Notes under the pieces: model-generated | Told to the model about the DNA's origin: nothing | The model's database searches: none | Seen by the model: only the letters and a program-made list of their open reading frames with translations | From: an uncultured Eubacteriales bacterium | GTDB taxonomy: Bacteria; Bacillota; Clostridia; Christensenellales; UBA1242 | Length of the DNA stretch: 64,000 bases | Assembly: GCA_948695535.1 (NCBI GenBank) | Contig: CAPRTS010000002.1 | Location: 73,545-137,544 of the forward strand | Direction: 5' to 3' | Part shown: in pieces, positions 42,657-52,577 of the stretch | Numbering within the stretch: position 1 is the first letter of the stretch | Layout: each line of letters opens with the position of its first letter | Position numbers and translations under genes: made by a program

Positions 42657-43598
42657 TTATCGTTCTACTTGAATTTCACCATTGTTTTGCGTATGGTCAG
42701 GTCTTAAATTCTCTGTCGAGAAGTTATCGTTCAATTTGGTTAATTTGGCACGTTGTAGTCTGGTGCTTTGTTGCAAGTCGTACAAAAATTCATGATTCAA
42801 ATACTTACCAATCGTGAATTTGTCCGTGTCTAATTCTTGTCCCCCTGCCGGGTTACAATATGGTAATTTTTGAGCATAAAGGTCAAAAGGCATAGCCAAC
42901 ATCATGTCTAAACATTGAATGCTGCCGTCTTGACAACGCATTGCGGGAATTGGTTCAATTTGGAATTTGTACTCTTTTCCCGAAAGACATTTTCCTGAAT
43001 CATTAAACTCTCCTAAAACTGATCTAAACCTGTCCGGTTGAGTCGCCCAATATTTTATGAGATATTTATCTGCTTCCGCCATACAAGGAGTGTTAATAAT
43101 TACCTTATACCTTGTATTCAATAAGTGATAGTACATTTTAATATTTGCCGTATTATCATTCTTGTGTTGAGTATTCATGTGCTTTTTGGGCCAATGGGTA
43201 AGTTGCTCTTTGAAGGTCAAGAACGATTTGTTACCAATTTTTTGTATGTTAAACCCCAAACTTTCTGGATCTTGAATACGTGGCATTACGGCAATACTTC
43301 GACAATTAATCTCGGCTACAGGGCTGCAAAAATAACCATCATAAGCCAAATTACTAATTCGCACGATAGTTATTCTATCGCGGTAAAAATCACCAATATT
43401 ACGCGTCCAGGCAAAGCCATAATTAGCAGTTTCACCAATGTGTGAAAAGGTATCTACCCCACTTGCCATCGCGAAATCGGACACTTCCGGTAACCCGAGT
43501 TCTTTTTCCCGCGAATACGCAATGACTTCATCAATTTCAGCCACACTGGGTAAGGTGATTTTACCCCGCTGTTCCATAGCAAACTTATTCCTTTTCAT
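42657..43598 (-). CDS. Uncharacterised protein with DUF6273-like pattern
   Basis: 313 residues, no signal peptide or membrane helix. GFAWTRNIGDFYRDRITIVR followed by INCRSIAVMPRI resembles the 'WLRS...VRPxI' end of DUF6273/C-type-lectin-like domains. The later FQIEPIPAMRC...LDMMLAMPFD resembles the start of such a domain, giving an unusual circular order. Overlaps the upstream gene by 4 nt, so the two act together. The fold assignment is tentative and the function is unknown. Confidence 0.6.
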   Translation of the reverse strand: MKRNKFAMEQRGKITLPSVAEIDEVIAYSREKELGLPEVSDFAMASGVDTFSHIGETANYGFAWTRNIGDFYRDRITIVRISNLAYDGYFCSPVAEINCRSIAVMPRIQDPESLGFNIQKIGNKSFLTFKEQLTHWPKKHMNTQHKNDNTANIKMYYHLLNTRYKVIINTPCMAEADKYLIKYWATQPDRFRSVLGEFNDSGKCLSGKEYKFQIEPIPAMRCQDGSIQCLDMMLAMPFDLYAQKLPYCNPAGGQELDTDKFTIGKYLNHEFLYDLQQSTRLQRAKLTKLNDNFSTENLRPDHTQNNGEIQVER

Positions 43599-44344
43599 AT
43601 TACTTGTCGCCCTGTTTCATCGGCTGTCCGCGTAATTTGATCCACAAGTTTTGTCAAGAATTTTGACTGTAACTGATCATCAATTTGTTTTTCATTGTAA
43701 TGTATGTTATTAAGATACTGCTCCAATTCTTGTTGAAATTCTATATTGCCAGAAGCTTCAGCAATACCTTTAACCAAAGGAATTGAAGTTAATAAATCAA
43801 AACGATATTTACCATTAGGCTGGTAATCTTGCAAAGTAGTATGCCGTACTTTGTCATAAAATTTTTTATTACTTAGATCCGCCACATATTCTGCATGACT
43901 ACATTTGTGCACATTGTTGACACCAAAGATTTTGTAATATAAATCAACAGGATACTTATATAACATTGATGGGTCGTAAACATAACCGTCTTTTTCAATC
44001 CAACCGTGTCCAGATTTTTCCTTACAATACTTCATCTCAAGAAATTTCAAGTCACCACGTACCAAGATTGCATCATCAAAACAAAGGAACATATACAAAC
44101 TGCGGTCGTAACATTTTCCGGGACCCGAGATTGGTCGCAAATATTTAATGGTCATTGAGACTGGTATAGAATTAATATAAGTATGGCTCATTTGTTCGTA
44201 AAATTTGAGGTCAAAAGGTGCAATTGAACCATTTTTTAAACCTTTATATTCTAATTTAAGCATCTGTTTGGAAGATAACCCTTGACGAAAGTATTTAAGC
44301 AGGTCTTTCGCACCACTGCATATTTTAGTCAATTTTATATTCAT
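43595..44344 (-). CDS. Putative papain/transglutaminase-like Cys protein
   Basis: 249 residues from the ATG at 44344; a TTG 36 nt upstream is less likely because it lies in the promoter. GKCYDRSLYMFLCF followed by GHGWIEKDGYVYDPS places Cys, His and Asp in the order of a papain/transglutaminase-type triad. TTGAAA-17 nt-TATACT ends 7 nt before the ATG, so it is leaderless. First gene of a two-gene unit with the uncharacterised protein. Substrate unknown; cytoplasmic, since no signal peptide is seen. Confidence 0.6.
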   Translation of the reverse strand: MNIKLTKICSGAKDLLKYFRQGLSSKQMLKLEYKGLKNGSIAPFDLKFYEQMSHTYINSIPVSMTIKYLRPISGPGKCYDRSLYMFLCFDDAILVRGDLKFLEMKYCKEKSGHGWIEKDGYVYDPSMLYKYPVDLYYKIFGVNNVHKCSHAEYVADLSNKKFYDKVRHTTLQDYQPNGKYRFDLLTSIPLVKGIAEASGNIEFQQELEQYLNNIHYNEKQIDDQLQSKFLTKLVDQITRTADETGRQVI

Positions 44345-44376
44345 CAAATTGAGTATATAAAATTTCCTAGTATATT

Positions 44377-45753
44377 TCAATACTTAACCGAAAAATTACT
44401 AAAAAATACTTTTAACCAATTTGCTGTATTTTCCAGCGAATTCAAATCCAGCCTTTCTTGGGGCGAATGGGCATTCAAAATCGTCGGCGAGATAATTACT
44501 GTGTCTAAATTAGGTATGCGACTTTGAAAAATGCCACATTCAACCGCAATGTGCATCTTAATAACTTTGGCCATGGGATTAGCCCGTTGCAAATCGCTTA
44601 ACAAAGTAGAATTGAGTAAAGTGTTGAACCCGGGTTGCGTGTCGCTTATTTCTCCTTTCATACCGTACTCTTGGCAAAGTGCCTGTAACTTTTTAACAGT
44701 TGCGTTTGTTTCCGCATTGACGTTTGAACGAATACCAATTTTCATAATTCCCACAGTAGTATCAACTTCGGATAAATTTTGCGAAAGTATGACATGGTTT
44801 TGTTCGTCTTTCAATAGAACACCATGCGTAAACTCGCTAATAAATTGCAAAATATTTGCACTATATTCTAGAATTTCAACGGGTTCGGTAACTTTTTCCA
44901 ATGTAATTTTTAACGACGGATAAAGTTCCTGTTGTTTGTGTAGAAAAACATCGGACTGCTCTTTAACTGATTTTTCATCAGCAGTGGTGGCAAAAATTAC
45001 TTCTGTCTTTGCCGGAATCACGTTAAACTGGTATCCACCAACAAGTTTACTTAAAACTACATTGGGCAACCCTTGTAAAAAATCAATCGCTAATTGGTGG
45101 CTATTACCGCGTTGTTTATCAATATCGAAGCCTGAATGCCCACCAAAAAGTCCAGAGATAATGACGCGATAGGAATAATAATTCGCACCCGGTAACGGAC
45201 GACATCTGGTATCAAAATTTACCAAAAAATCGGTAAAACTAGCAGAAGAAACTACAATAGCATTATTTTCAAATCCGTCTAAACAAATTAGTTTTTTCGC
45301 TTTCAATTTTGCTACATCCAACTGATAAGCACCTTGCATAGTTGTTTCTTCACAAGCGGTAAACACGGCTTCCAGATTACATGGTATATCGGTGTCTAAT
45401 ATGGCAAGTATCAAAGCTACACCTATCCCATCATCAGCCCCTAACGAAGTATCTTCGGCATGCAGCCAGTTACCATCAACAACCAACTTAATCCCGTCAT
45501 GATGTAAGTTATGGCGTGAACCGGGGGTCTTAACGTACACCATATCAGTGTGCGCTTGTAAAATTATTGGTTCATAATCAGCATTTTTTTTATAAATAAT
45601 TACGTTATTGTATTGGTCATGATAATATGGTAAATGACGACTTTTCGCAAAATTTACCAAATAATTTTGCATGCCTTTTTCCTCACCTGATTGTCTAGGA
45701 ATTGCAGAAATTTGCCGAAAAAAATCTAAAACTGCTGTTTTTAAGTTATTCAT
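44377..45753 (-). CDS. pepD: Aminoacyl-histidine dipeptidase (M20C, PepD-like)
   Basis: 458 residues. Metal ligands and catalytic residues: LQAHTDMVY, SLGADDGIGVA, CEETTMQGA and LDGFENN, as in the PepD/M20C family. It hydrolyses Xaa-His and other dipeptides in the cytoplasm. Preceded by an AAGGGG-type site and directly behind the acetyltransferase gene on the same strand (9-nt gap). Full length. Confidence 0.94.
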   Translation of the reverse strand: MNNLKTAVLDFFRQISAIPRQSGEEKGMQNYLVNFAKSRHLPYYHDQYNNVIIYKKNADYEPIILQAHTDMVYVKTPGSRHNLHHDGIKLVVDGNWLHAEDTSLGADDGIGVALILAILDTDIPCNLEAVFTACEETTMQGAYQLDVAKLKAKKLICLDGFENNAIVVSSASFTDFLVNFDTRCRPLPGANYYSYRVIISGLFGGHSGFDIDKQRGNSHQLAIDFLQGLPNVVLSKLVGGYQFNVIPAKTEVIFATTADEKSVKEQSDVFLHKQQELYPSLKITLEKVTEPVEILEYSANILQFISEFTHGVLLKDEQNHVILSQNLSEVDTTVGIMKIGIRSNVNAETNATVKKLQALCQEYGMKGEISDTQPGFNTLLNSTLLSDLQRANPMAKVIKMHIAVECGIFQSRIPNLDTVIISPTILNAHSPQERLDLNSLENTANWLKVFFSNFSVKY

Positions 45754-45762
45754 TTTATCCCC

Positions 45763-46548
45763 TTACTTTTCGAAACAAAATGCCGGTGACGCAACGGTAT
45801 CTACTGTATAATTTATTACGCGTGTGGTAACCACATTCCCATCATCCAGAGTATTTATTGTTTCAGTAACTCCGTCAACGTTCTTTAAATGTCCCATATG
45901 GTTTAAACCTTGGCTTAGATTCTGCAAAGAAGTTGTTTCATCTTTGGTTAATTTAATCACGGGACGTGCAACTTTTAAGGCCGGGTGTTTAAAAGGTCGG
46001 TACAAAAGAATTGATAACCCCTCTTGCCCTTTTTGGTCATTGTAATAACCTATATAGTTTCCTTGCCCTGCCAAAGTATTTAAACTTTTCTCGTTATCAT
46101 AACTGATTTCAAAACCGATCCCCACCGCCTTACCTGTTTCTTTACCAAATTTTTCGGTGCCCTGAATCGCAATTTTTGAAAGTTTGGTTGCAATACCATT
46201 TCCTTGGAAATCAGGGCGCACGTACAATCCGCCCAAAGTATAAATTGGTCCTTTATCCTCATTACGAGGTAAAGTAAAGTAGGGATAATTTACGGGAAAT
46301 TGTCGGCTAACTGCAATCGCAACTAATTCATTTTCGTGCTTTACACCGACAAAAGGGAAACCCTTAGTCAAGTATTCATCAACCCGCTCTTCATTTAAGG
46401 GATGCATTTTGCTGGTACTCCCCTGATAAGTTTTATACAAATTAGCAATTTTATCCGTGGAAGTTGGTAAAAAAAACCTTAATTTGTTGTTGGCTAAGTT
46501 TGCGTTAATTTGATCAATGTTTTCTGCGACATAGTCTTTTAATTCCAT
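45763..46548 (-). CDS. GNAT family acetyltransferase
   Basis: 261 residues. The acetyl-CoA site is LYVRPDFQGNGIATKLSKIA (the Q/RxxGxG/A motif). The C-terminal about 80 residues (DGVTETINTLDDGNVVTTRV) form an extra part of unknown function. The acceptor is unknown. Upstream lies a TATAAT-like box next to the rpsO terminator; it is probably co-transcribed with pepD. Confidence 0.8.
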   Translation of the reverse strand: MELKDYVAENIDQINANLANNKLRFFLPTSTDKIANLYKTYQGSTSKMHPLNEERVDEYLTKGFPFVGVKHENELVAIAVSRQFPVNYPYFTLPRNEDKGPIYTLGGLYVRPDFQGNGIATKLSKIAIQGTEKFGKETGKAVGIGFEISYDNEKSLNTLAGQGNYIGYYNDQKGQEGLSILLYRPFKHPALKVARPVIKLTKDETTSLQNLSQGLNHMGHLKNVDGVTETINTLDDGNVVTTRVINYTVDTVASPAFCFEK

Positions 46549-46584
46549 TTGTTTTTCCCTTTAATAAGTTGTTATATTATATTT

Positions 46585-46613
46585 AAAAAATGGGCTGCCA
46601 ACCGACAGCCCAT
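46585..46613 (-). terminator. rpsO terminator
   Basis: ATGGGCTG/CAGCCCAT with an 8-nt loop, followed on the minus strand by TTTTTT. Located 20 nt after rpsO. Confidence 0.85.
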
Positions 46614-46633
46614 CCCTTAATAAGAAACTTAGT

Positions 46634-46894
46634 TTAACGTAATTTTAACTGTTTCTTTAATTCACGAAATTCCGCCAAGTTGGTTTTTTCTAAGTAATCT
46701 AACATCCGCTTGCGCTTACCCAACATTAAGGTTAAGCCACGACGACTGTGTTTGTCTTGTTTGTGAACTTTCAAATGTTCAGTTAATTCTGCAATACGTT
46801 TCGACAACAAAGCGATTTGTACCGCAGGACAACCAGTGTCGCCTTCCTTTTTCCCGTATTTTTTTACGATTTCCGCAATTTCTGCTTGTGTCAT
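46634..46894 (-). CDS. rpsO: Ribosomal protein S15
   Basis: 86 residues from MTQAEIAEIVKKYG at 46894. An in-frame TTG directly touches the GGAGG site and cannot be used. Motifs GDTGCPAVQIALLSKRI, HKQDKHSRRGL and RKRMLDYL are typical. Binds 16S rRNA h20-h22. Single gene with its own terminator. Confidence 0.97.
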   Translation of the reverse strand: MTQAEIAEIVKKYGKKEGDTGCPAVQIALLSKRIAELTEHLKVHKQDKHSRRGLTLMLGKRKRMLDYLEKTNLAEFRELKKQLKLR

Positions 46895-47001
46895 TTTCTG
46901 TGACAACCTCCTTTCTTGATTAAAACCGAGTAAGAATATTACAATTCAAACACAGTAATAATTCCTTTCAATATAGCAAATATCTTACTTGCTGTCAATA
47001 A

Positions 47002-48144
47002 TTACTTTGTTTTCTTGAAATTACTGAAATTGGCAAAAAATTTAGGGACATTTTTCTTAGGTGCTTCGGGAGTTGGCTCTTGCGGTTTTTCGATATTGCC
47101 GGCATCCCAGTTATTTACATTATTCTTTACTTGTTCTTGATCGTTAGCAAAACCAGACGCAATAATTAAAACTTCAACTTCATCCCCATACTTAGCGTTA
47201 ATTTCAACACCGTACTTGATATTACAACGCTCGTGTACCAAGTTACGCACCAACATGATATAGTTAGAAACTTCCGACATGCCCAAACTTTCACCACTCT
47301 TAATACAAATAATTAAGCCCGTGGCGCCACTGATACTGGTCTCAATCAAAGGACTGGCTACGGCCTGTTTAATGGCGTCAAGCACACGATTTTCGCCTTT
47401 GGCCACCCCTACTCCCATGTGGGCCATACCTGCATCCTTCAAAACAGTACGAATATCCGCATAATCGACATTAATCATCATCGGGTGAACAATAACTTCC
47501 GCCAAACCGATTACGCCCTTACGTAATACTTCGTCAGCAATTTTAAAAGCATCTTTCATGCTGGTTTTAGTTGATAACCGTTCGACCAATTTTTGATTAG
47601 GAACAACCACATAAGCGTCAACAAACTGTGCTAAATTTTCTAAGCCTATTTCGGCGTTTAGCATCTTATGCACACCCTCAAATTCAAAAGGTTTAGTAAC
47701 GATTGCCACGGTTAAAATACCTAACTCTTTGGCGATCGAAGCCACAACTGGTGCTGCACCAGTCCCGGTACCGCCGCCCATACCGGCGGTTAAGAACAAC
47801 ATGTCCGCACCTTCAATAGCAGTACGAATTTCATCAGCACTTTCTTCAGCAGCTTTTTGTCCAATATTAGGGTCAGTGCCAGCACCCCAGCCTTTGGTGG
47901 TTTTTTGACCAATACACAATTTTTGCGCAGCACGATTTACCGACAAAGCATTTTTGTCGGTATTGATTGCGATAAATTCAACACCTTCTAAGTTCACACC
48001 ATCTTCAATCATGCGATTAATGCTGTTACAACCCGCACCGCCAACGCCAACAACTTTAATGTTAACTACGGGTGGATTACCAAAAATATCGTCCAGTTGT
48101 TTGGTAGTTTTCAATTCAATTGCCGTTTCCAATTCGTAACTCAT
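47002..48144 (-). CDS. ftsZ: Cell division protein FtsZ
   Basis: 380 residues. GTP-binding signature GGGTGTGAAP (about residue 122 on), GVGGAGCN near the N-terminus, and T7-loop NVDYADIRTVL. The end VPKFFANF resembles the conserved C-terminal peptide that binds membrane tethers. Forms the Z ring. Its neighbours (a P-type ATPase and mismatch repair genes) are not the usual dcw cluster, so ftsZ is detached here. Confidence 0.98.
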   Translation of the reverse strand: MSYELETAIELKTTKQLDDIFGNPPVVNIKVVGVGGAGCNSINRMIEDGVNLEGVEFIAINTDKNALSVNRAAQKLCIGQKTTKGWGAGTDPNIGQKAAEESADEIRTAIEGADMLFLTAGMGGGTGTGAAPVVASIAKELGILTVAIVTKPFEFEGVHKMLNAEIGLENLAQFVDAYVVVPNQKLVERLSTKTSMKDAFKIADEVLRKGVIGLAEVIVHPMMINVDYADIRTVLKDAGMAHMGVGVAKGENRVLDAIKQAVASPLIETSISGATGLIICIKSGESLGMSEVSNYIMLVRNLVHERCNIKYGVEINAKYGDEVEVLIIASGFANDQEQVKNNVNNWDAGNIEKPQEPTPEAPKKNVPKFFANFSNFKKTK

Positions 48145-48163
48145 TATTATCTCCCATATAAGT

Positions 48164-50725
48164 TTAACGCTTTTTATTGGTAGTGTCTAATAAATTTTGG
48201 CTTTTGTTTGGTGTAGTTAATTTGATCGCAGACAACATTTTATCAAACAAACTGATTAACGCGTAAGCCATAAATACCATCAAAAGAACCATTAAAATAT
48301 GAGTTTCGTTTGTTAAACTAACCATTTTGAACCAATCCGGGAAAAACGATACCAACAGTATAGCAATTACTATCATAGTTACGTACAAAATACCACGATA
48401 AATATTGATTGGTTTAATCATACGGTACAACATAGCAAAACCGGTACACGATACGGCGTAGATTAACATGGTGTTAAAAGTTTCAGCCTCACTCAACGCG
48501 AAGACATTGAACATTTGGAAAAGTAATAATAAGCCTACGAACAACACGGCCACTAAGGCGGCAGCCAACGCTGTTTTTAATATGTTAAACATAAAATTCC
48601 CGTTGATTTGCTGACTGTTTCGTTCTAATGCTAACATAAAGGCCGGCACACCAATAATGAAAATTTCTAACACCAGTAAGTTACTGGTATTAAAGAAATA
48701 CTGACCGCCACTGGTAAAAATGCACAAACACGTTAACATAATAGTTAATAAGGTTTTAAACAAAAATAACGATGATGATTTTTGAACATTATTAACAACA
48801 CGGCGTCCTTCTAAAACAACCTTGGGCATACTGGCAAAATTACTATCCATTAAAACTAATTGTGATACATTACGTGCAGCCTCACTACCTGACGCCATAG
48901 CAATTGAACAGTCGGCTTCGCGCAATGCTAAAATATCATTAACGCCGTCCCCAGTCATCGCCACCATGTGTCCCGCGTTCTTCAATTCTTTGATTAAGAT
49001 CAGTTTCTGTTCCGGGGTTACGCGACCAAAAACGGTGTATTCTTTGGCGGCAGCGCGAATTTCTACCGGCGATAACCCATATAAAGAAATGTATTTTTCG
49101 GCACCAACTACACCGGCTCGCCGAGCCACTTCACTGACAGTGATTGGGTTATCACCAGAAATGATACGAATGTCAACCCCATTATCTGCAAACCATTTAA
49201 TCGTTTGTGGAGCTTCACGACGGATATTATCTTGCAAAGTGATTAACGCCACCGGAGCAATATCATCCGGTATAGCACCGTCTTTGATTTCCCCTTTGGC
49301 ACGGCCAACGGCCAGAACACGATAGCCCTGACTGGCGAAGCGGTTGATTACATCATTTAATTTATTGCTGATAGTGTGCAAAATGAATTCGGGAGCCCCC
49401 AGCACAAAGGTACCCATGCTGCTGTTAAAGGTTACTGCCGACAATTTACGAGCAGACGAAAACGGTAAAGTTTTTTTTGCCTTAAAAATACATTCTTGAC
49501 CAAAGTATTCTTTCAGAGCCACGGAAGTTAAGTTGTTATCATCTAAGGCAAATAACATTGATGACATAACTTTTTTGAAATCAAATTTTTTACCTTCGCT
49601 TTTAATCGAGACAACATCAACCACCTTCATCGTGCCATCAGTAATTGTGCCAGTTTTATCTAAACACAAAGTATCTACTCTGGCCAACATTTCAATACAA
49701 TATAATTCACGCACCCAAGTATTTTCCTTACCCAGGTTGATAACACCAACCGCCAAAGCCAAGGACGACAGTAAGAACATACCGGCCGGAATCATACCCA
49801 AAATCGCACCACTGGTTTGGCTGATGATACGGGAAACATCAGCGGTCGTAATATCACTTTTACCTACCACTTGCATAATGATTAACGCGGAAGCTAAAAT
49901 TACAATTACGATACCAATCACTTTAATGATCGATTTCAAAGAATTGAATAGTTCCGAACGCGGTGCTACGTACCGACTGGCATCTTTGGCCACTGTTTGA
50001 ATATAGTTATCCTTACCAATCTTATCAACGCGATAACGGCCAGTACCGCTAACCACAAAAGAACCAGCAAACAACTTATCACCCTTTTTCTTTTGTATCG
50101 CTACTGATTCACCGGTTAATAGACTTTCGTTAACCTCAATGACACCTTCTTGTAAGATACCATCAGCTTGAATTTGTCCGCCAACATTTAACTCAACGAT
50201 GTCATCTAAAACAATATCTTCCGGCATAAGTCGGTATGTTTGGCCATCACGGACAACAGTAACTTTGGCCGAAGCCACAATGGTTAATTTTTCAATAGTA
50301 AACTTTGCCCGCAACTCTTGTATAATACCAATCCCGATATTGGCCAAAAAGATCAGCAAGAAGAACAAACTACTAATCCCGATACGTTCTTTAGGATCTA
50401 GGTCACCTTGCAAAAATAACATGTTGAAGATTAAGATAATTCCAACAATCAAAGCCAACATATTGTAAAAAGTGAAAACATTGGTCAATAATATGGAGCC
50501 AATGGATTTAGTGGTACCACGTTTCACGTAGTTCACTAAATAATCATCAATACGGCTGTCAACTTGTTTAGCGGTTAAACCTTCCGCAGCGGTCGGCTTA
50601 AAACGCACAGGATTAGTTACGGGATCAGTTTTCCACTTTTTATCAAATTTTTTCTTATAAACGTTGACTTCACCACGTTTTTTTTTGGTAAAAACAGTCC
50701 TAATTTCTGTTACCTCAGCCATCAT
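48164..50725 (-). CDS. P-type cation-transporting ATPase (CtpE-like)
   Basis: 853 residues. Phosphorylation site CLDKTGTITDG (Asp at about 356), ATP-binding hinge MTGDGVNDILALREADCSIA and TGESVAIQKK. About 8-10 membrane helices. The sequence around SEAARNVSQLVLMDSNF is typical of the CtpE-like group of Ca2+/cation pumps and lacks heavy-metal-binding domains. The N-terminal about 45 residues are basic. An ATG pair begins it; TATAGA lies 6 nt upstream. Ion specificity is inferred, not proven. Confidence 0.9.
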   Translation of the reverse strand: MMAEVTEIRTVFTKKKRGEVNVYKKKFDKKWKTDPVTNPVRFKPTAAEGLTAKQVDSRIDDYLVNYVKRGTTKSIGSILLTNVFTFYNMLALIVGIILIFNMLFLQGDLDPKERIGISSLFFLLIFLANIGIGIIQELRAKFTIEKLTIVASAKVTVVRDGQTYRLMPEDIVLDDIVELNVGGQIQADGILQEGVIEVNESLLTGESVAIQKKKGDKLFAGSFVVSGTGRYRVDKIGKDNYIQTVAKDASRYVAPRSELFNSLKSIIKVIGIVIVILASALIIMQVVGKSDITTADVSRIISQTSGAILGMIPAGMFLLSSLALAVGVINLGKENTWVRELYCIEMLARVDTLCLDKTGTITDGTMKVVDVVSIKSEGKKFDFKKVMSSMLFALDDNNLTSVALKEYFGQECIFKAKKTLPFSSARKLSAVTFNSSMGTFVLGAPEFILHTISNKLNDVINRFASQGYRVLAVGRAKGEIKDGAIPDDIAPVALITLQDNIRREAPQTIKWFADNGVDIRIISGDNPITVSEVARRAGVVGAEKYISLYGLSPVEIRAAAKEYTVFGRVTPEQKLILIKELKNAGHMVAMTGDGVNDILALREADCSIAMASGSEAARNVSQLVLMDSNFASMPKVVLEGRRVVNNVQKSSSLFLFKTLLTIMLTCLCIFTSGGQYFFNTSNLLVLEIFIIGVPAFMLALERNSQQINGNFMFNILKTALAAALVAVLFVGLLLLFQMFNVFALSEAETFNTMLIYAVSCTGFAMLYRMIKPINIYRGILYVTMIVIAILLVSFFPDWFKMVSLTNETHILMVLLMVFMAYALISLFDKMLSAIKLTTPNKSQNLLDTTNKKR

Positions 50726-50744
50726 TTCTATTCTATATTATTAT

Positions 50745-52577
50745 TTATTTTCTGGCAAATAAACTTTCTAATTTGGATTTAGTATAAATCATCATTATCG
50801 GACGACCGTGCGGGCACAATGGTACGTTTTTAGTAGCAAAATAATGATCTAAAAAATATTCAATTTGCTGCGTTGATAAAACATCACCCGCCCGAATACT
50901 AGCCTTACACGCAGTAGTCGCAACTTTGTGTTTAATGGTTTCACTTAATGTCGTATCAATTATTTCTTTATCATTGAGAATAAAATTCATAAATTCATTA
51001 ACTGTCTTTTGCTCCATAATCGCCGGTATCGCCACTACCCGAATCGCGTTCTCGCCAAATTGGTCACACTCGAAACCAAAAGAAGTTAACAGCGGTTTAA
51101 TTAACTCAAACTTGGATAATTCGTTAGGCGTTAGTTGAATCAACATTGGCACTAATAAAATTTGTGACTGCACCGCGCCATTATCAATTTGGTGGCGAAA
51201 TTGATCGTAGTTAATACGTTCCGCCATAGCGTGTTGATCGACAATTAACAATGCATCTGGTGTTCGCACTAATAAGTAGGTTTCAAAAACTTGTCCTAAG
51301 ACCGTGTAATTGCGCTGTGGCAAAGCACTAACCTGTTCAGCAGTTGGCATCATGGTATCGGCCATAATTTCGTTTAAAATATTAGGTGCTGATTCAATGC
51401 TGTTGTTGCTATTTTTAAGTACATCAAGTGATTGAACTAAAACTGCGGAAGCTGTATGTTCGGGGTCAAAAGAAAACCCCGTCACTGGTTTCGGTTCAGC
51501 ATTAGTTGTAGCAGTAATTGGAGTGATATTCGCAGGTGATCGAGATACAGTTGTTTGGCTAACCATCGATGCCGGCGTTACTAAGTTATTAACTTCTCGT
51601 AAAAAATAATTATCCATTGCTTGCATAACCGCTTGTTTGAAGCAGTAAGCAATACCGTTCTTGTTTTCAAAACGCACTTCCCTTTTTTGCGGGTGAACGT
51701 TAACATCAACTTGTTCTGGCGGTAAAACCAAATGCAAGACAAACAGCGGGTATGTTTTTGGTGGTAAATAATTAGCCATGGTTTCATTAACAATCATTGC
51801 TGGTAATCCACCACTGATTACGCGGCCGTTTACCACCATCACTTGTCGTTCACGGTTAATTTTAGTTAAGTGCGGATTGGATAAATAACCAGTTATTACG
51901 GTGTTATCAGTTCCGTGGTAATCAATTGCTAAAATGTCCTTATTTTCAAGATTAAAAATTTGTGTCATCGCCGAAGCCAAACCTTGACCGTTAAAGTCCA
52001 GAACAATTTTGCCATCAACTAAATAGCGCACTGCCAGTTGGGGATTGGCGAAAATAAAATTATGTATCACTTTGGTAACATTATTTTTTTCCGTATTTGC
52101 CGAACGTAGAAATTTTTTACGTGCGGGGGTATTGTAAAATAAATCACTGACTTTAACAGTAGTACCATTGTTGCCACCTAACCTTTTTTGTTCATTGCGC
52201 TCGTTGATTGTGACGGCATACGCTTGGTTCTGGGGTTTAGAAGTGAATTCCACCTTGGCTACCGCAGCAATCGACGCCATCGCCTCACCGCGGAAGCCCA
52301 TAGAAGTAATGTGATCAATGTCAGCCATATTCTTTATTTTACTAGTCGCGTGGGGCATGAAAACTTTATTTAAATTTTTTTCATCGACACCTTCCCCATC
52401 ATCAAATACTATTATTTCGTCGATCCCGCCATTACTGATCTGTACAGTAATTTTGCGAGCATTGGCGTCCAAAGAATTTTCTATAAGTTCTTTAACAATT
52501 GATGCAGGGTTCTCAACTACTTCACCCGCGGCTAAGCGGTTGTAAATTGCTGGTGGTAAAACGTTAATTGTTTTCAT
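50745..52577 (-). CDS. mutL: DNA mismatch repair protein MutL
   Basis: 610 residues from MKTINVLPPAIYNRLAAGEV at 52577. GHKL ATPase motifs: ENSLDANA, FDDGEGV and GFRGEAMASI. The C-terminal endonuclease-type region has DQHAMAERINYD (DQHAxxExxxxE with a final Asp), ACKASIRAGD and PLCPHGRP. So it is likely the nicking type found in bacteria without MutH. Overlaps the end of mutS by 14 nt. Confidence 0.96.
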   Translation of the reverse strand: MKTINVLPPAIYNRLAAGEVVENPASIVKELIENSLDANARKITVQISNGGIDEIIVFDDGEGVDEKNLNKVFMPHATSKIKNMADIDHITSMGFRGEAMASIAAVAKVEFTSKPQNQAYAVTINERNEQKRLGGNNGTTVKVSDLFYNTPARKKFLRSANTEKNNVTKVIHNFIFANPQLAVRYLVDGKIVLDFNGQGLASAMTQIFNLENKDILAIDYHGTDNTVITGYLSNPHLTKINRERQVMVVNGRVISGGLPAMIVNETMANYLPPKTYPLFVLHLVLPPEQVDVNVHPQKREVRFENKNGIAYCFKQAVMQAMDNYFLREVNNLVTPASMVSQTTVSRSPANITPITATTNAEPKPVTGFSFDPEHTASAVLVQSLDVLKNSNNSIESAPNILNEIMADTMMPTAEQVSALPQRNYTVLGQVFETYLLVRTPDALLIVDQHAMAERINYDQFRHQIDNGAVQSQILLVPMLIQLTPNELSKFELIKPLLTSFGFECDQFGENAIRVVAIPAIMEQKTVNEFMNFILNDKEIIDTTLSETIKHKVATTACKASIRAGDVLSTQQIEYFLDHYFATKNVPLCPHGRPIMMIYTKSKLESLFARK

